Positions 15,820-24,437 of a DNA stretch of 64,000 nt are shown in pieces (position 1 is the stretch's first letter; each line of letters begins with the position of its first letter). The translations under genes and the position numbers were made by a program. The notes beneath the pieces were generated by a model. It ran no database searches and had not been told where the DNA came from. It was given only the letters and a program-made list of their open reading frames with translations. Source of the DNA: an uncultured Rubrobacteraceae bacterium (GTDB lineage: Bacteria; Actinomycetota; Rubrobacteria; Rubrobacterales; Rubrobacteraceae); contig CADCVH010000053.1 in assembly GCA_902806085.1 (NCBI GenBank), positions 83,693 through 147,692 on the forward strand, in the 5' to 3' direction.

Positions 15820-16860
15820 ATGCGTCGGATCTCGTTGGTATGTGCGACTGTGCTCGTGGCTTCCGTCGCGGCCGTGTCCTTATCTTTGGTGATCGTTCCG
15901 GAGGCGAAGTCCGAGTCCGGCAAACGGGTCTCGCAGGGCTCTGTGGTCGACCCCGATTCCCGGGCAGCCGTTGCCGCCCAGAAAGACATAGCCGAGGAGG
16001 AGAAGCTCCCGGATTATTCGCAGGTCGTGGACAACACGACCGAAGACCGTTTCCAGGCGCCGAAGTGGCAGGTGCGTAGCAGCGACTCGAGCCACGGCGG
16101 GAGCTACGTCACCGCCAGTTCCGGGGCGCCGGCGCGTTTCGAGGTAAAGATCCCCTCCGATAACGACTACTCCGTGTACGCCTGGTGGCCCGAGGCCGCC
16201 GTCGACAGCACCGAGGCCCGCTTCGGCGTCGGGACGGCCTCCGGCACGAAGTGGGGCAACATCGACCAGCGTAACGAGGGCGGCATGTGGATCAAGCTCG
16301 GTACCTACTCAATGGAGAAGGGCGAGCGCGTCGTGCAGATCGCGTCTGCCTCCGGGGACGCCGGGACCGTGGCCGCGGACGCCGTGGCCGTCATCCGCGG
16401 CGAATCGCTTATGCCCCCCGAGCCGACGAACGGCGAAAGCGGCGGGTCCGATCTCTCAGCCCGCGCCACGGCGACCAGATCCGCTTCGGGCTACGACGTC
16501 GTTCGCCAGGCGAGGAAGTACAAGGGCACCCCCTACCGGTACGGCACCTGCACCACGTACCGTATGAGCTGCACGTGCCTGACCAAGAAGACCGTCTCGC
16601 CCTTCGGGCACAACATGCCGCTGACCGAGATCGGGCAGTGGAGGTACGACCGCTCGGTCTACGTCCGGTACTCCAAGCTCGCGCCCGGGGACGAGGTGTT
16701 CTTCAAGGAGAACGGGCGCAGCGGCCCCATAACCCACGTCGGCATCTACTCTGGCAACGGCATGATCGTCCACGCCTCCAGCTATTTCGGTAGGGTGGTC
16801 GAAAAGCAGATGAAGTACATAAACGGTTACGCCGGCGCCAAGAGGTTCAGGCTCCCGTAG
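15820..16860 (+). CDS. Secreted golvesin-like plus NlpC/P60 cell-wall hydrolase
   Basis: 346 residues, ATG with GGAGGGG upstream. Signal peptide at 1-30 (VCATVLVASVAAVSLSLVIV). Residues about 65-190 read as a golvesin C-terminal-type beta-sandwich (FEVKIPSDNDYSVYAWWPE, VVQIASASGDAGTVAADAV). Residues about 225-346 are an NlpC/P60 papain-like domain: YKGTPYRYGTC, then SCTCLTKKT holding the nucleophile Cys, and ITHVGIYSGNGMIVHAS with the catalytic His. The usual Asp-Cys-Ser-Gly-Leu around the Cys is changed to Ser-Cys-Thr-Cys-Leu. It probably cuts peptide stems in peptidoglycan or a related bond outside the cell. Confidence 0.85.
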   Translation: MRRISLVCATVLVASVAAVSLSLVIVPEAKSESGKRVSQGSVVDPDSRAAVAAQKDIAEEEKLPDYSQVVDNTTEDRFQAPKWQVRSSDSSHGGSYVTASSGAPARFEVKIPSDNDYSVYAWWPEAAVDSTEARFGVGTASGTKWGNIDQRNEGGMWIKLGTYSMEKGERVVQIASASGDAGTVAADAVAVIRGESLMPPEPTNGESGGSDLSARATATRSASGYDVVRQARKYKGTPYRYGTCTTYRMSCTCLTKKTVSPFGHNMPLTEIGQWRYDRSVYVRYSKLAPGDEVFFKENGRSGPITHVGIYSGNGMIVHASSYFGRVVEKQMKYINGYAGAKRFRLP

Positions 16861-17231
16861 AGGGTGCCGAGAACGGGGCTCGTGGGCCCAAACGCGTCTA
16901 ACGAGCAGACGCCTTCTTGCTGCCCGCCACAAACCACCGATCCATGAGAGAGGTTTCAAGCCTTCCTCTCAGCCGTAGGCCATCTCCCACGCGCTCGGGA
17001 ATCGCCCGGGAACCGCTCGGGAACTAGTCACCAAGGGCCGAGATACGCAACCCCCACCGATCGCGCCCTGCCCATCGTACCCACCACGAGGGCGAGAGAC
17101 GCCCCGCCCACGGTGTCTTCGGCGCGGCGTCGGCGTCCGTCCTGGAGCGCGCCCCGGGTTCGCCTCTCCCGGCGGCGACGATCTCGGCCGGCTCCTCGAC
17201 CGAGGTTCCGTGCCGAGAGACGGGGTTGCGT
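16861..17231. other. Gap of 371 bases without a supported gene
   Basis: Between the NlpC/P60 gene and the end of the SDR gene, which converge. It holds an inverted repeat TGAGAG/CTCTCA (16945-16950 with 16966-16971) that may be a terminator, and two copies of CGCTCGGGAA 22 bases apart near 16991-17022. Overlapping frames here lack ribosome sites and family features. Confidence 0.5.
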
Positions 17232-18011
17232 CTACCCCTGCTCTTCCCCCTGCTCCCACCAGAGGCCCATGCGGGCGGTGGTGCCGCCGTCGGCGTAGAG
17301 GACCTGGCCCGTGACGAAGTCCGCGGCGTCCGAGACGAGGAAGGCGACCGTGGGGCCTATGTCCTTGGGGCGGCCTACGCGGCCCCAGGGGACGAGGGTG
17401 TCGCCGAACTCCGAGGAGTAGTTCGGGTCGTCGAAGTAGCGGGGGACCTCGATGAGGCCGGGGCCCACGGCGTTCACGCGGACTTTTTCGTCCGTCAGCT
17501 CTATCGCGAGCTGGCGGGTGAAGGCGTTGATCGCGCCCTTGGTGGCCGCGTAGGCCGTGTGCCGGGGCAATCCCGCGAACCCGTGGATGGAGGTGACGTT
17601 CACGATGCTCCCGCCGCCACGCTCCCGCATGAAGGGCACCGCCCGCCGGGCGAGAAAGAAGTACCCCTTCATGTTCAGGTCGAAGAGCGAGTCGTAGGCC
17701 TCCTCGTCGGTGTCCAGGAAATCCAGCGCCTTCGTGACCCCGGCGTTGTTGACGAGCGTGTCGAGGCCGCCCAAAGCCTCCGCCGCCTCGTCCACGACCC
17801 GCTCGCACTCAGGGACTTCGCTCAGGTCCCCCTGCACGGCGACGGCCTTACCGCCGAGACCTTCCATCTGCGAGACCGTCTCCTCCGGCTCGGTGTGGGC
17901 GTAGTGGACGGCGACCTCGGCGCCCTGCCGGGCTAGCTCTATGGCGACGCCCTGGCCGATGCCCATGCCCGCGCCCGTGACGAGCGCCTTCTTGCCCCGG
18001 AGGGCGGCCAT
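17232..18011 (-). CDS. SDR-family oxidoreductase
   Basis: 259 residues. The ATG at 18011 overlaps the stop of the dehydratase gene by one base (TGATG), so the two are coupled. Classical short-chain dehydrogenase: GAGMGIG near residue 13 for NAD(P), NNAGV, catalytic Ser in NVTSIHG and the Tyr-x-x-x-Lys of AYAATKGA. It ends [18 protein letters not shown]. It probably oxidises or reduces a sugar or sugar acid (3-ketoacyl reductase-like enzymes of this type serve in L-fucose, L-rhamnose and galactonate routes). It is the last gene of the FadR operon. Confidence 0.88.
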   Translation of the reverse strand: MAALRGKKALVTGAGMGIGQGVAIELARQGAEVAVHYAHTEPEETVSQMEGLGGKAVAVQGDLSEVPECERVVDEAAEALGGLDTLVNNAGVTKALDFLDTDEEAYDSLFDLNMKGYFFLARRAVPFMRERGGGSIVNVTSIHGFAGLPRHTAYAATKGAINAFTRQLAIELTDEKVRVNAVGPGLIEVPRYFDDPNYSSEFGDTLVPWGRVGRPKDIGPTVAFLVSDAADFVTGQVLYADGGTTARMGLWWEQGEEQG

Positions 18012-19174
18012 CAGGAACCCGGGGCCTTTGTGGTCTCCCGCTTCTCCCAGCCCTCCGCGAAAAGGTTGAAGTGGACGTTCTGTTTGGGGTGCGCCCCTAC
18101 GACTTCCTCGTTCAGCTCGACGCCGAGGCCGGGCCCCTTCGGGAGCCCGAAGTAGCCGTCCACGACCTCGGGCAGGCCCGGGGCGGTCTCGCGGACCCAG
18201 GGGTCGGCGAAGTCGTTGAAGTACTCCTGGATGCGGAAGTTCGTCGTCGTGGCGGCGAGGTGGAGGGCGGCGGCGGTGTTGATCTGGCCCCCGACGTTGT
18301 GAGGAGCTATGGTCACGTAGTACGCGTCGGCCCACGCGGCGAGCTTCTTTGTCTCCAGCAGGCCGCCGATGTGGCTGATGTCCGGCTGGATGACGTCCGC
18401 CGCCTGCAGCTCGAAGACCTCCCGGTACTCCAGCCGCTGGTGGATGCGCTCCCCGGTCGCGACGGCCGAATCGATGCCGTCAGACGCCTTCTTGAGCGCC
18501 TTCAGGTTCACCGGGGGGACGGGCTCCTCGACCCAGCCCAGGCCGAAGGGTTCGAGCATCCGGGCCATCTCTATGGCGGTGGCGGGGGAGAAGCGGCCGT
18601 GCATCTCCAAAAGGATCTCGGGCCCCGGCCCGATGGCGTCCCTGACCGCCTCCACGAGCGCCACGGCTTTGAGCTTCTCCTCCCGCTCCATCTCGTAGTG
18701 CCCCGGCCCGAACGGGTCGAGCTTGAGCGCCCCGTAGCCCCTCTCCACGACCTTCTTCGCGGCCGCGTGGAACTCCTCGGGCGTGCGCTCGACGCGGTAC
18801 CAGCCGTTGGCGTAGGCCTTCACCTTGTCGCGGACCGGGCCGCCGAGAAGGTTGTAGACGGGTTGGTCGAGGGCCTTGCCGACGATGTCCCAGCACGCGG
18901 TCTCGAACATGGCGATGCCGCTGCTCATCACCTCGCCGGCGCGCGAGAAGTCGTCGCGGCCCATCTTCTTTACGAGGTCCTCGATCCTGAACGGGTCGTG
19001 CCCGACGAGGTGCCTCGGGACGGCCTCGGCCAGGTACCCGACCAGGGCGTCGGTATGGTTGACCATCCTGGCCTCGCCGAGGCCGGTCAGGCCTTCGTCC
19101 GTGTGGACCCTGACGATGGTCAGGTTGCGCCACTCGGTGCCGACCACGAAGGTCTCGGCGTGCGTGATCTTCAT
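18011..19174 (-). CDS. Enolase-superfamily sugar-acid dehydratase (galactonate dehydratase-like)
   Basis: 387 residues. Mandelate racemase/muconate lactonising enzyme fold: N-terminal capping domain ([27 protein letters not shown]), then a TIM barrel. Active-site parts seen: [17 protein letters not shown] (metal Glu and general-acid His as in DgoD), VEEPVPP, TGERI and APHNVGG (second His). It should dehydrate an aldonic acid to the 2-keto-3-deoxy acid. Galactonate is the nearest family label, but L-rhamnonate, L-fuconate or others are possible. ATGA overlap with the gene before it and TGATG with the SDR after it show one operon. Confidence 0.87.
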   Translation of the reverse strand: MKITHAETFVVGTEWRNLTIVRVHTDEGLTGLGEARMVNHTDALVGYLAEAVPRHLVGHDPFRIEDLVKKMGRDDFSRAGEVMSSGIAMFETACWDIVGKALDQPVYNLLGGPVRDKVKAYANGWYRVERTPEEFHAAAKKVVERGYGALKLDPFGPGHYEMEREEKLKAVALVEAVRDAIGPGPEILLEMHGRFSPATAIEMARMLEPFGLGWVEEPVPPVNLKALKKASDGIDSAVATGERIHQRLEYREVFELQAADVIQPDISHIGGLLETKKLAAWADAYYVTIAPHNVGGQINTAAALHLAATTTNFRIQEYFNDFADPWVRETAPGLPEVVDGYFGLPKGPGLGVELNEEVVGAHPKQNVHFNLFAEGWEKRETTKAPGS

Positions 19175-20106
19175 GCACCCTCCTTTGCGGGGATGCCGGG
19201 GAAGACGGCCCCCTTCTGCGTGGTCTCGGCCTCCGGGTAGTAGCGGTCCAGCATCGAGATCCCGATCTCAGCCCGCCGCACCCTCTCCCTGCCCAGGGCC
19301 ATCGCCGTGGCCTCGAGGTGCGTCCCGCTCGGGTAGATGTTCGGCGCGTTGCGCAGGCCGAACTTGACGAAGACGGGGGAGGCGACGCGGACGAGGTCCG
19401 GGATCTCGTAGTGCCGGACGAAACCGCCGAAATCGTCGGGGACCTCCACGTATACGTCGAGCGGCAGGCCGGCGACGGCCCGGATTGCCGCCAACTGCGC
19501 CAGCGAGAGGTCGGTCGGCGTGTTGTACGTGCCCGCCCCAAGGTCCTCCATCGTCTTCACGGCAGCCGCGTTGGCCGCCGCGAGCTGCACGGAGACCTTG
19601 ATGACGAGGTCCTCGGGCAACTCCCCCTTCGCCTTGAGGTCCCGCAGCACCCACAGCAGGCCCGCGTCCGCCACGAGCACGCCCCGCAGCCCCAGACTCA
19701 CACCCCGCAGCACGTCTTCGAGGGCGTAGGCGAGCTGGTCCTGCCCGCGGTGCTGGGCCCCGAGGACCCCGCCGGCGCTCGAACCCGCGCTCGCGCCCGT
19801 CTCCCACGAGGCGCGCGGCCCGACGAAGAGCGAGAGCTCCAGCCCCGCCTCCCGGGCCATAGCGCACATCTCCAGTATCTCGGCGTCGGTGAGGAGCATG
19901 ATGCCGGAGCCCTGGGAGACGCGGTGGAATTGGACCTTGCGCCTCTCCGCCTCGTCGAGGACCGCTTCGAGGACGCGGGGGCCTTCGACGCTCGGGATCT
20001 CGACCCGGTACCGCGCCCCGTCCGGGAAACGTTTCCCGGAATCCGGCAGGCCGTAGAGGTCCCTGTCCGGCAACCCCAGGCCGGCCAGCAGTTCGTGGGC
20101 TCTCAT
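19171..20106 (-). CDS. Unknown TIM-barrel-like protein in the sugar-acid operon
   Basis: 311 residues, ATG at 20106 inside the end of the FadR gene (ATGA overlap). The sequence alternates beta strands and helices as in a barrel: YRVEIPSVEGPRVLEAVL, LELSLFVGPRASW, GVLVADAGLLWVLRDLKAKG, DLVIKVSVQLAAANAAAVKT, LDVYVEVPDDFGGF, PVFVKFGLRNAPNIYPSGTH. The pattern recalls the peptidase U32/YegQ group, which are barrel proteins and not proven peptidases, but the cysteine-rich motif of true U32 proteins is not seen. Position between regulator and dehydratase suggests a catabolic enzyme (isomerase, lactonase or aldolase-like). Function unknown. Confidence 0.65.
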   Translation of the reverse strand: MRAHELLAGLGLPDRDLYGLPDSGKRFPDGARYRVEIPSVEGPRVLEAVLDEAERRKVQFHRVSQGSGIMLLTDAEILEMCAMAREAGLELSLFVGPRASWETGASAGSSAGGVLGAQHRGQDQLAYALEDVLRGVSLGLRGVLVADAGLLWVLRDLKAKGELPEDLVIKVSVQLAAANAAAVKTMEDLGAGTYNTPTDLSLAQLAAIRAVAGLPLDVYVEVPDDFGGFVRHYEIPDLVRVASPVFVKFGLRNAPNIYPSGTHLEATAMALGRERVRRAEIGISMLDRYYPEAETTQKGAVFPGIPAKEGA

Positions 20107-20819
20107 ATGGTCTCCTTCTCCCCCGTTTCCAGCATCCCTTCCCGGATGGCCGCCTCGATGTCCCCCGCGGTGTTCGCGAGGTGCGCCCGCATCTCACGCC
20201 GCGCCCCCTCGGCGTCTCCGGACCCCACGCGTGCGAGTATCCGTTCGTGTTCGAGGAGCGCCCGCTGCGCGTTGCCGGGCCGCGCGGCGCTGACCCGGCG
20301 GCTGGCCCGCAACAGCTCGATCACGGGCTCCAGCATCGTCAGCAGCACCCCGTTCCGCGCGGCGCGCGCCAAAAGCGCGTGAAACTCCACGTCGGCGTCC
20401 ACGTACCCTTCTGTCGACTCGATGGAGTCGCGCATCTTCTCGATCTGGACGCGCATCTCCTCGACGTCCTGGGGGCCGGCGCGGCCCGCCGCGAGCCCCG
20501 CGACCTCTACCTCCAGGATGCCGCGCATCTCCAGAAGCTCCCACAACGTCTTCGGCTGGACCCTGAGCAAGAGCCCCAAAGTGTCGCGCACGGCCCGCGG
20601 TTCCCCGCCGCTCACGACCGCGCCGCGGCCGTGCTCGATGCTGACGAGCCCCCGGGCCTCCACCAGGTTCAACGCCTCCCGAACGACGGTCCTGCTCACG
20701 CCGAGTCGCCCGCACAGCTCGCGCTCCGGCGGAAGGCGATCCCCCGCCGAAAGGCCGCCGGAGATCACCATGTCCAGGAGCTCTTCCGCCGCCCGGTCCC
20801 TGAGCCTCGTACGCTGCAT
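20103..20819 (-). CDS. FadR/GntR-family transcriptional regulator
   Basis: 238 residues from the ATG at 20819 (MQRTRLRDRAAEELL), which has GGGGTGAGAG upstream. GntR winged helix at about 5-70 (GDRLPPERELCGRLGVSRTV, then VREALNLVEARGLV), followed by an all-helical FCD ligand domain (about 90-225: DADVEFHALLARAARN, LEHERILARV, with Asp/His metal-site residues). Such proteins repress sugar-acid operons and release DNA on binding the acid. It is the first gene of the operon 20819-17232 and probably controls its own promoter. Confidence 0.88.
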   Translation of the reverse strand: MQRTRLRDRAAEELLDMVISGGLSAGDRLPPERELCGRLGVSRTVVREALNLVEARGLVSIEHGRGAVVSGGEPRAVRDTLGLLLRVQPKTLWELLEMRGILEVEVAGLAAGRAGPQDVEEMRVQIEKMRDSIESTEGYVDADVEFHALLARAARNGVLLTMLEPVIELLRASRRVSAARPGNAQRALLEHERILARVGSGDAEGARREMRAHLANTAGDIEAAIREGMLETGEKETI

Positions 20820-20842
20820 CTTGTCTCTCACCCCGGTTAACA

Positions 20843-20870
20843 TTGTTATACCAATCAGAGTGCGCGTCAA
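20843..20870 (-). promoter_or_regulatory. Promoter and likely FadR-type operator
   Basis: Minus strand: TTGACG (20870-20865), then TAACAA (20848-20843) after 16 bases, or TATAAC (20850-20845) after 14. The -10 zone contains an imperfect repeat GGTATAAC/GTTAACC (20852-20835), the kind of site FadR/GntR proteins bind. Confidence 0.45.
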
Positions 20871-20881
20871 ATAGGTTCTAG

Positions 20882-21003
20882 GTTTAAGGCTTTGAGGCAT
20901 TAGGGGTGTAGTGCGCGGGTTGGGCCCAACGTCGCAACCGGGAGTTGACAAAGAGCGGCGTGGTCTCGGGGGCGTTACCCTACAGGGCCTCAAAACCCTA
21001 AAC
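20882..21003. repeat. Inverted-repeat structure in the gap between two regulators
   Basis: A 17-base arm at 20882-20898 pairs at 15 of 17 positions with 20987-21003, enclosing 88 bases. Inside is a perfect palindrome GTTGGGCCCAAC (20919-20930). No frame inside looks coding. The region 20820-21036 is otherwise empty. Confidence 0.4.
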
Positions 21004-21036
21004 CACCCCGCTTCGGGTGCGGAATCTGTGCCGACT

Positions 21037-21834
21037 TTACAGCGAGGCTACTTTGAAGGCTATTTCGTTTTCGCGGAGTTCTTGTAGCTGGTCTTCGCCG
21101 ACTTTGGCGTCGACTATCACGAGGTCGAAGTCGCGGAGGTGGGCGAGGCGGTGGAGGGCCACCTTGTCGAACTTGGTGTGGTCTACGAGGAGGATGCGGC
21201 GTTTGGCGGCGGCCATCATGGCGCGTTTGCCGCGCATGATCTCCTGGTCCTGGTGCAGGGCGAAGCAGTCGGAGACGGCGGAGGTGGACATCAGGACGAC
21301 GTCGGCGCGGACGACGGAGAGGGAGGCCTCGCAGACGGCGCCGCCGAAGGCTTCGAGGGCGGGAAGGTACTCGCCGCCGAGCATGATCAGGTCTATCCCC
21401 CTCACCCCGTGTAGCTCGTTCATCACCATCACGAAGTTGGTGATGACGGTGACGGGGCTCTTCTCCGGCAACAGCCTCGCCGCCACGAGCGCCGTCGTGG
21501 ATTCGTCGAGGACCACCGAGTCGCCGGGCTGGACCTCGGCGAGCGCGGCCCTCGCGAGCGCCTCCTTCTCCGCCGTGGACGTCCTGAGCCTGTAGCGCAC
21601 GCTGCTGTCGAACCGGCTCGACGGCTGCGCGGTAACGTGCCCCCGCAGCTTCCGCAAAAGGCCCTGACGCTCCAGCTCGTCGAGGTCGCGGTGGATGGTT
21701 ATGAGGCTCACCCCGAACAGGTCCGTGAGGTCCTTGATCCCGGCCGAACCCCTCTCCAGCACGTGCTCCGCCACCCGCGCCTGACGCTCCGCCACCCGCC
21801 CGACGCTGCCCCTGCCGGACCCCTCTCCACTCAA
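21037..21834 (-). CDS. DeoR-family transcriptional repressor of the sugar operon
   Basis: 265 residues from the TTG at 21834; a GTG at 21795 would give the more usual 252, and a far upstream ATG at 21960 would overlap the divergent promoter. DeoR HTH near residues 15-70 (GSAGIKDLTDLFGVSLITIH then RDLDELERQGLLRKLRGHV), then the sugar-phosphate-binding DeoRC domain (DSVVLDESTTALVAARLLPE, VTVITNFVMV, IMLGGEY, ILLVDHTKFDKVAL). It should bind a phosphorylated sugar. It is divergent from the importer operon starting at 22163 and probably represses it. Confidence 0.85.
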   Translation of the reverse strand: MSGEGSGRGSVGRVAERQARVAEHVLERGSAGIKDLTDLFGVSLITIHRDLDELERQGLLRKLRGHVTAQPSSRFDSSVRYRLRTSTAEKEALARAALAEVQPGDSVVLDESTTALVAARLLPEKSPVTVITNFVMVMNELHGVRGIDLIMLGGEYLPALEAFGGAVCEASLSVVRADVVLMSTSAVSDCFALHQDQEIMRGKRAMMAAAKRRILLVDHTKFDKVALHRLAHLRDFDLVIVDAKVGEDQLQELRENEIAFKVASL

Positions 21835-21937
21835 CTCGAAGATCCCATACCCTCCTTCTACCGCACGCAACAAGACAGGCAAAAGCATTGTACATGCCCG
21901 CATGCCCCCGCCGCACCTTCGTCCCGCAAGAGAAAAC

Positions 21938-21983
21938 TTCATCAATATAGCTCTTGACATGAGATTATTTCATCATTTACGAT
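21938..21983 (+). promoter_or_regulatory. Promoter of the sugar operon with direct repeats
   Basis: TTGACA (21954-21959) and TACGAT (21978-21983) with an 18-base spacer. Copies of TTCATCA at 21938-21944 and 21969-21975 lie 31 bases apart, three helical turns, and flank the -35: likely DeoR-type sites. The leader to 22163 is about 170 bases, with no other gene. Confidence 0.5.
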
Positions 21984-22162
21984 AAGAATAGGGGTATGGG
22001 TTACGAGACGGGGTGAGAGGGCGTTGGTGGGAAGCGTTCGAGTGGTCGGTATGGGGTGTGTCGTGGGGTCCGGTTTTTGGTGAGGTTTTCCGGTATCTGA
22101 GGTCGGGGATCGCGGGTAGTTCGATGGGCCGCTCTACCGGGTGGCCTGGGGAAGGAGCAGGG

Positions 22163-23563
22163 ATGCGGGAAGAGGGAATGGGGTTGCGCAGGATCCGGCG
22201 CAGGGACTTTTTGAAGGGGGTCGGGGCGGGGGCCGCGGCCTTGGGCCTCGCCGGTTGCGGGGTGGACTTCGCGCAGGAGCGGTCGGGCGGGCAGGACCCG
22301 TCCAAGGTCAAGGGCGAGTTCTCGTGGACGCGGGAGAAGGGGAAGACCATCAACGTCCTCTTCGCCAAGCACCCGATGGCGGACTCGTTCATCAAGGAGT
22401 TGCCTTCCTTCGAGAAGAAGACCGGCATAAAGGTCCAGTACGACACGCTGCCGGAGGAGGAGTTCTTCCAGAAGCTCAGGACCGACCTCTCGACCGGCAA
22501 GGGCAACTACGACGCGTTCATGAACGGGCCGCCCAACAACTGGGAGTTCGCGGCACCCGGCTGGAGCGAGCCGCTCGACGCGTACATAAACAACAAGGCG
22601 CTAACCAGCGCCGACTACGACCTCGACGACTTCTACCCGGCGGCGCTCGGGGTGAACCGGTGGCGGGGCAAGCTCTGGTCGATACCCGCCAACGAGGAGG
22701 GGTACTCGCTCTTCTCGCGCAAGGACGTCCTCGAGGAGATGGGCATCGAGGCGCCGCAGACGTGGGACGACCTCATAGCCGCCGTCAAGGAGGCCGACGG
22801 GAAGACCTTCGGCGGCAAGAAGGTCGACGGGTTCGTCGCCCGCGGGGACAAGACCTTCCCGACCATCCAGTCCGGCTACAGCACGGCCTTCCTCGGGTAC
22901 GGCGCCACGGACGTCGACGATTCGGGCAAGGTCGTCATCAACTCGCCGGAGGGCGTCAAGGCCACGGAGAAGTGGGCCGAGGTGATGGGCCACGCGCCAA
23001 ACAACGTGGGTACTTTCACCTGGTACGAGGCGATGAACCACTTCTCGGCGGGGAACGCGGCGTTCTTTATCGACGCGGACCACATGTCCGAGGCCTTCGA
23101 GGACCCGACGGCGAGCGCCATCGCGGGCAAGGTCGATTACGGGTTGCCGCCCGAGGGGGACGCGGGAAGGATGGGGAACATCTGGCTGTGGTCGCTCGCG
23201 ATGTCCGCGTCTTCCAAGAACAACGTGGCGGCCTGGATGTTCCTGCAGTGGGCGACGACCAGGGAGCAGCTCGAGAAGGCAATCACCGAGGGCAACATCA
23301 ACCCGACCAGGCGCTCGCTCGCCAACTCCGAGACCATGAAGAACTACACCAAAGACTGGGGCTCCTACAACGAGACCTGGCAGACTATCCTCTCGGACCA
23401 CGCCGCCTGGAACTACATCAAGTCGCCCAAGTACCCGGCCTTCGGGGACCGGTGGGCGCTCGCGATCCAGGAGATAGCCCTCGGCGGCGGCTCCATCGAG
23501 GAGACCCTCGACGCCGCGGCGAAAGAGATGCAGGACATCTACGACTCCGCCAAGGGCTCGTAG
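22163..23563 (+). CDS. Sugar ABC transporter substrate-binding lipoprotein (Tat-type signal)
   Basis: 466 residues from the ATG at 22163, which has GGGGAAGGAGC upstream; longer readings begin in the leader. Signal RRRDFLKGVGAGAAALGLAG then Cys32 joins a twin-arginine motif to a lipobox, so it is likely exported folded and lipid-anchored. The rest is a family 1 (MalE-like, class D) binding protein: INVLFAKHPMADSF, FEKKTGIKVQYDTLPEEEFF, WSIPANEEGYSLFSRKDVLE, ATSEQ-like tail helices. It delivers an oligosaccharide, sugar or polyol to the two permeases coded next. Confidence 0.9.
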   Translation: MREEGMGLRRIRRRDFLKGVGAGAAALGLAGCGVDFAQERSGGQDPSKVKGEFSWTREKGKTINVLFAKHPMADSFIKELPSFEKKTGIKVQYDTLPEEEFFQKLRTDLSTGKGNYDAFMNGPPNNWEFAAPGWSEPLDAYINNKALTSADYDLDDFYPAALGVNRWRGKLWSIPANEEGYSLFSRKDVLEEMGIEAPQTWDDLIAAVKEADGKTFGGKKVDGFVARGDKTFPTIQSGYSTAFLGYGATDVDDSGKVVINSPEGVKATEKWAEVMGHAPNNVGTFTWYEAMNHFSAGNAAFFIDADHMSEAFEDPTASAIAGKVDYGLPPEGDAGRMGNIWLWSLAMSASSKNNVAAWMFLQWATTREQLEKAITEGNINPTRRSLANSETMKNYTKDWGSYNETWQTILSDHAAWNYIKSPKYPAFGDRWALAIQEIALGGGSIEETLDAAAKEMQDIYDSAKGS

Positions 23564-23572
23564 GCCGGGCCG

Positions 23573-24436
23573 ATGAACCAGTCGCGCCGGCTGCCGTACC
23601 TCCTGCTCCTGCCGGGCATAGTGCTGCTGCTCGCGGTGCTCTACCCGTTCCTGAGCGGGGTCTACTGGAGCTTCACGGACTTCGACCTCACGCTCGGCCA
23701 GAACCCCGCGTTCAACGGGCTGGACAACTACGTCGAGGCCTTCAGGCCGAGCGGGGAAGGCCTGCACTCGATCCTCATAACCTTCGCCTACGCGGCGCTG
23801 GCCGTGACGGCCCAGCTCCTGCTCGGGTTCGGGGTGGCGCTCCTGCTGACGAGGGAGGGGGCGCACATAAAGGTCTTCCGGGCGCTCATCGTACTGCCGC
23901 TGCTCATGCCGCCCGTGGTGGCGACCATGATGTGGCGCGTCATGATGACGCCCGACGGGGTCCTGAACTACATGCTCAGTTGGGTGTATCTGCCGCCTTT
24001 CGACTGGCTCGGGTCCACCAGCACGGCGCTGTTCTCGGTGGTGCTCATCGACACCTGGATCTACACGCCCTTCGTCATCCTGATCCTGCTCGCCGGGATG
24101 CAGTCCATCCCCACCGAGGTCCACGAGGCCGCGAGGGTCGACGGCGCGAGCTACGCCAGGGAGGTCTGGAACCTCATGGTGCCGCTCCTCAGGCCGTTCT
24201 TCGTCATCGTGATCGTCTTCCGGGGCATCGACTCGCTGAAGATGTTCGACATCATCTACACCGCGACCAGGGGCGGCCCGATCGACGCGACGATGAACCT
24301 GCACGTCCAATCGTACTTCACCGGCATCAGGGCGCTGGACATCGGCTCCTCGATGACGTTTCTGGTCGTGCTCTGGGTCCTCTGCTACGCCCTCGCGTTC
24401 TTGTTGCTCCGCGCCCGGAGGGGGAGGTTGGCCTGA
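23573..24436 (+). CDS. Sugar ABC transporter permease, MalF-like
   Basis: 287 residues, ATG 9 bases after the previous stop. Six membrane helices; the inner-face EAA loop that contacts the ATPase reads VHEAARVDGASYAREVWNL followed by MVPLLRPFF near residues 183-208. CUT1-type carbohydrate permease working with the partner at 24438. No ATPase gene is in this operon, so a shared MsiK/UgpC-type ATPase coded elsewhere must energise it. Confidence 0.92.
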   Translation: MNQSRRLPYLLLLPGIVLLLAVLYPFLSGVYWSFTDFDLTLGQNPAFNGLDNYVEAFRPSGEGLHSILITFAYAALAVTAQLLLGFGVALLLTREGAHIKVFRALIVLPLLMPPVVATMMWRVMMTPDGVLNYMLSWVYLPPFDWLGSTSTALFSVVLIDTWIYTPFVILILLAGMQSIPTEVHEAARVDGASYAREVWNLMVPLLRPFFVIVIVFRGIDSLKMFDIIYTATRGGPIDATMNLHVQSYFTGIRALDIGSSMTFLVVLWVLCYALAFLLLRARRGRLA

Positions 24437-24437
24437 A

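Noticed and set aside
21835-21960. Far-upstream ATG start for the first DeoR gene
   Set aside because: It would lie within the divergent promoter and adds unrelated residues before the HTH.
21997-22017. MGYETG six-codon frame in the leader of the sugar operon
   Set aside because: Too short, no ribosome site that sets it apart; kept out of the MGY group.
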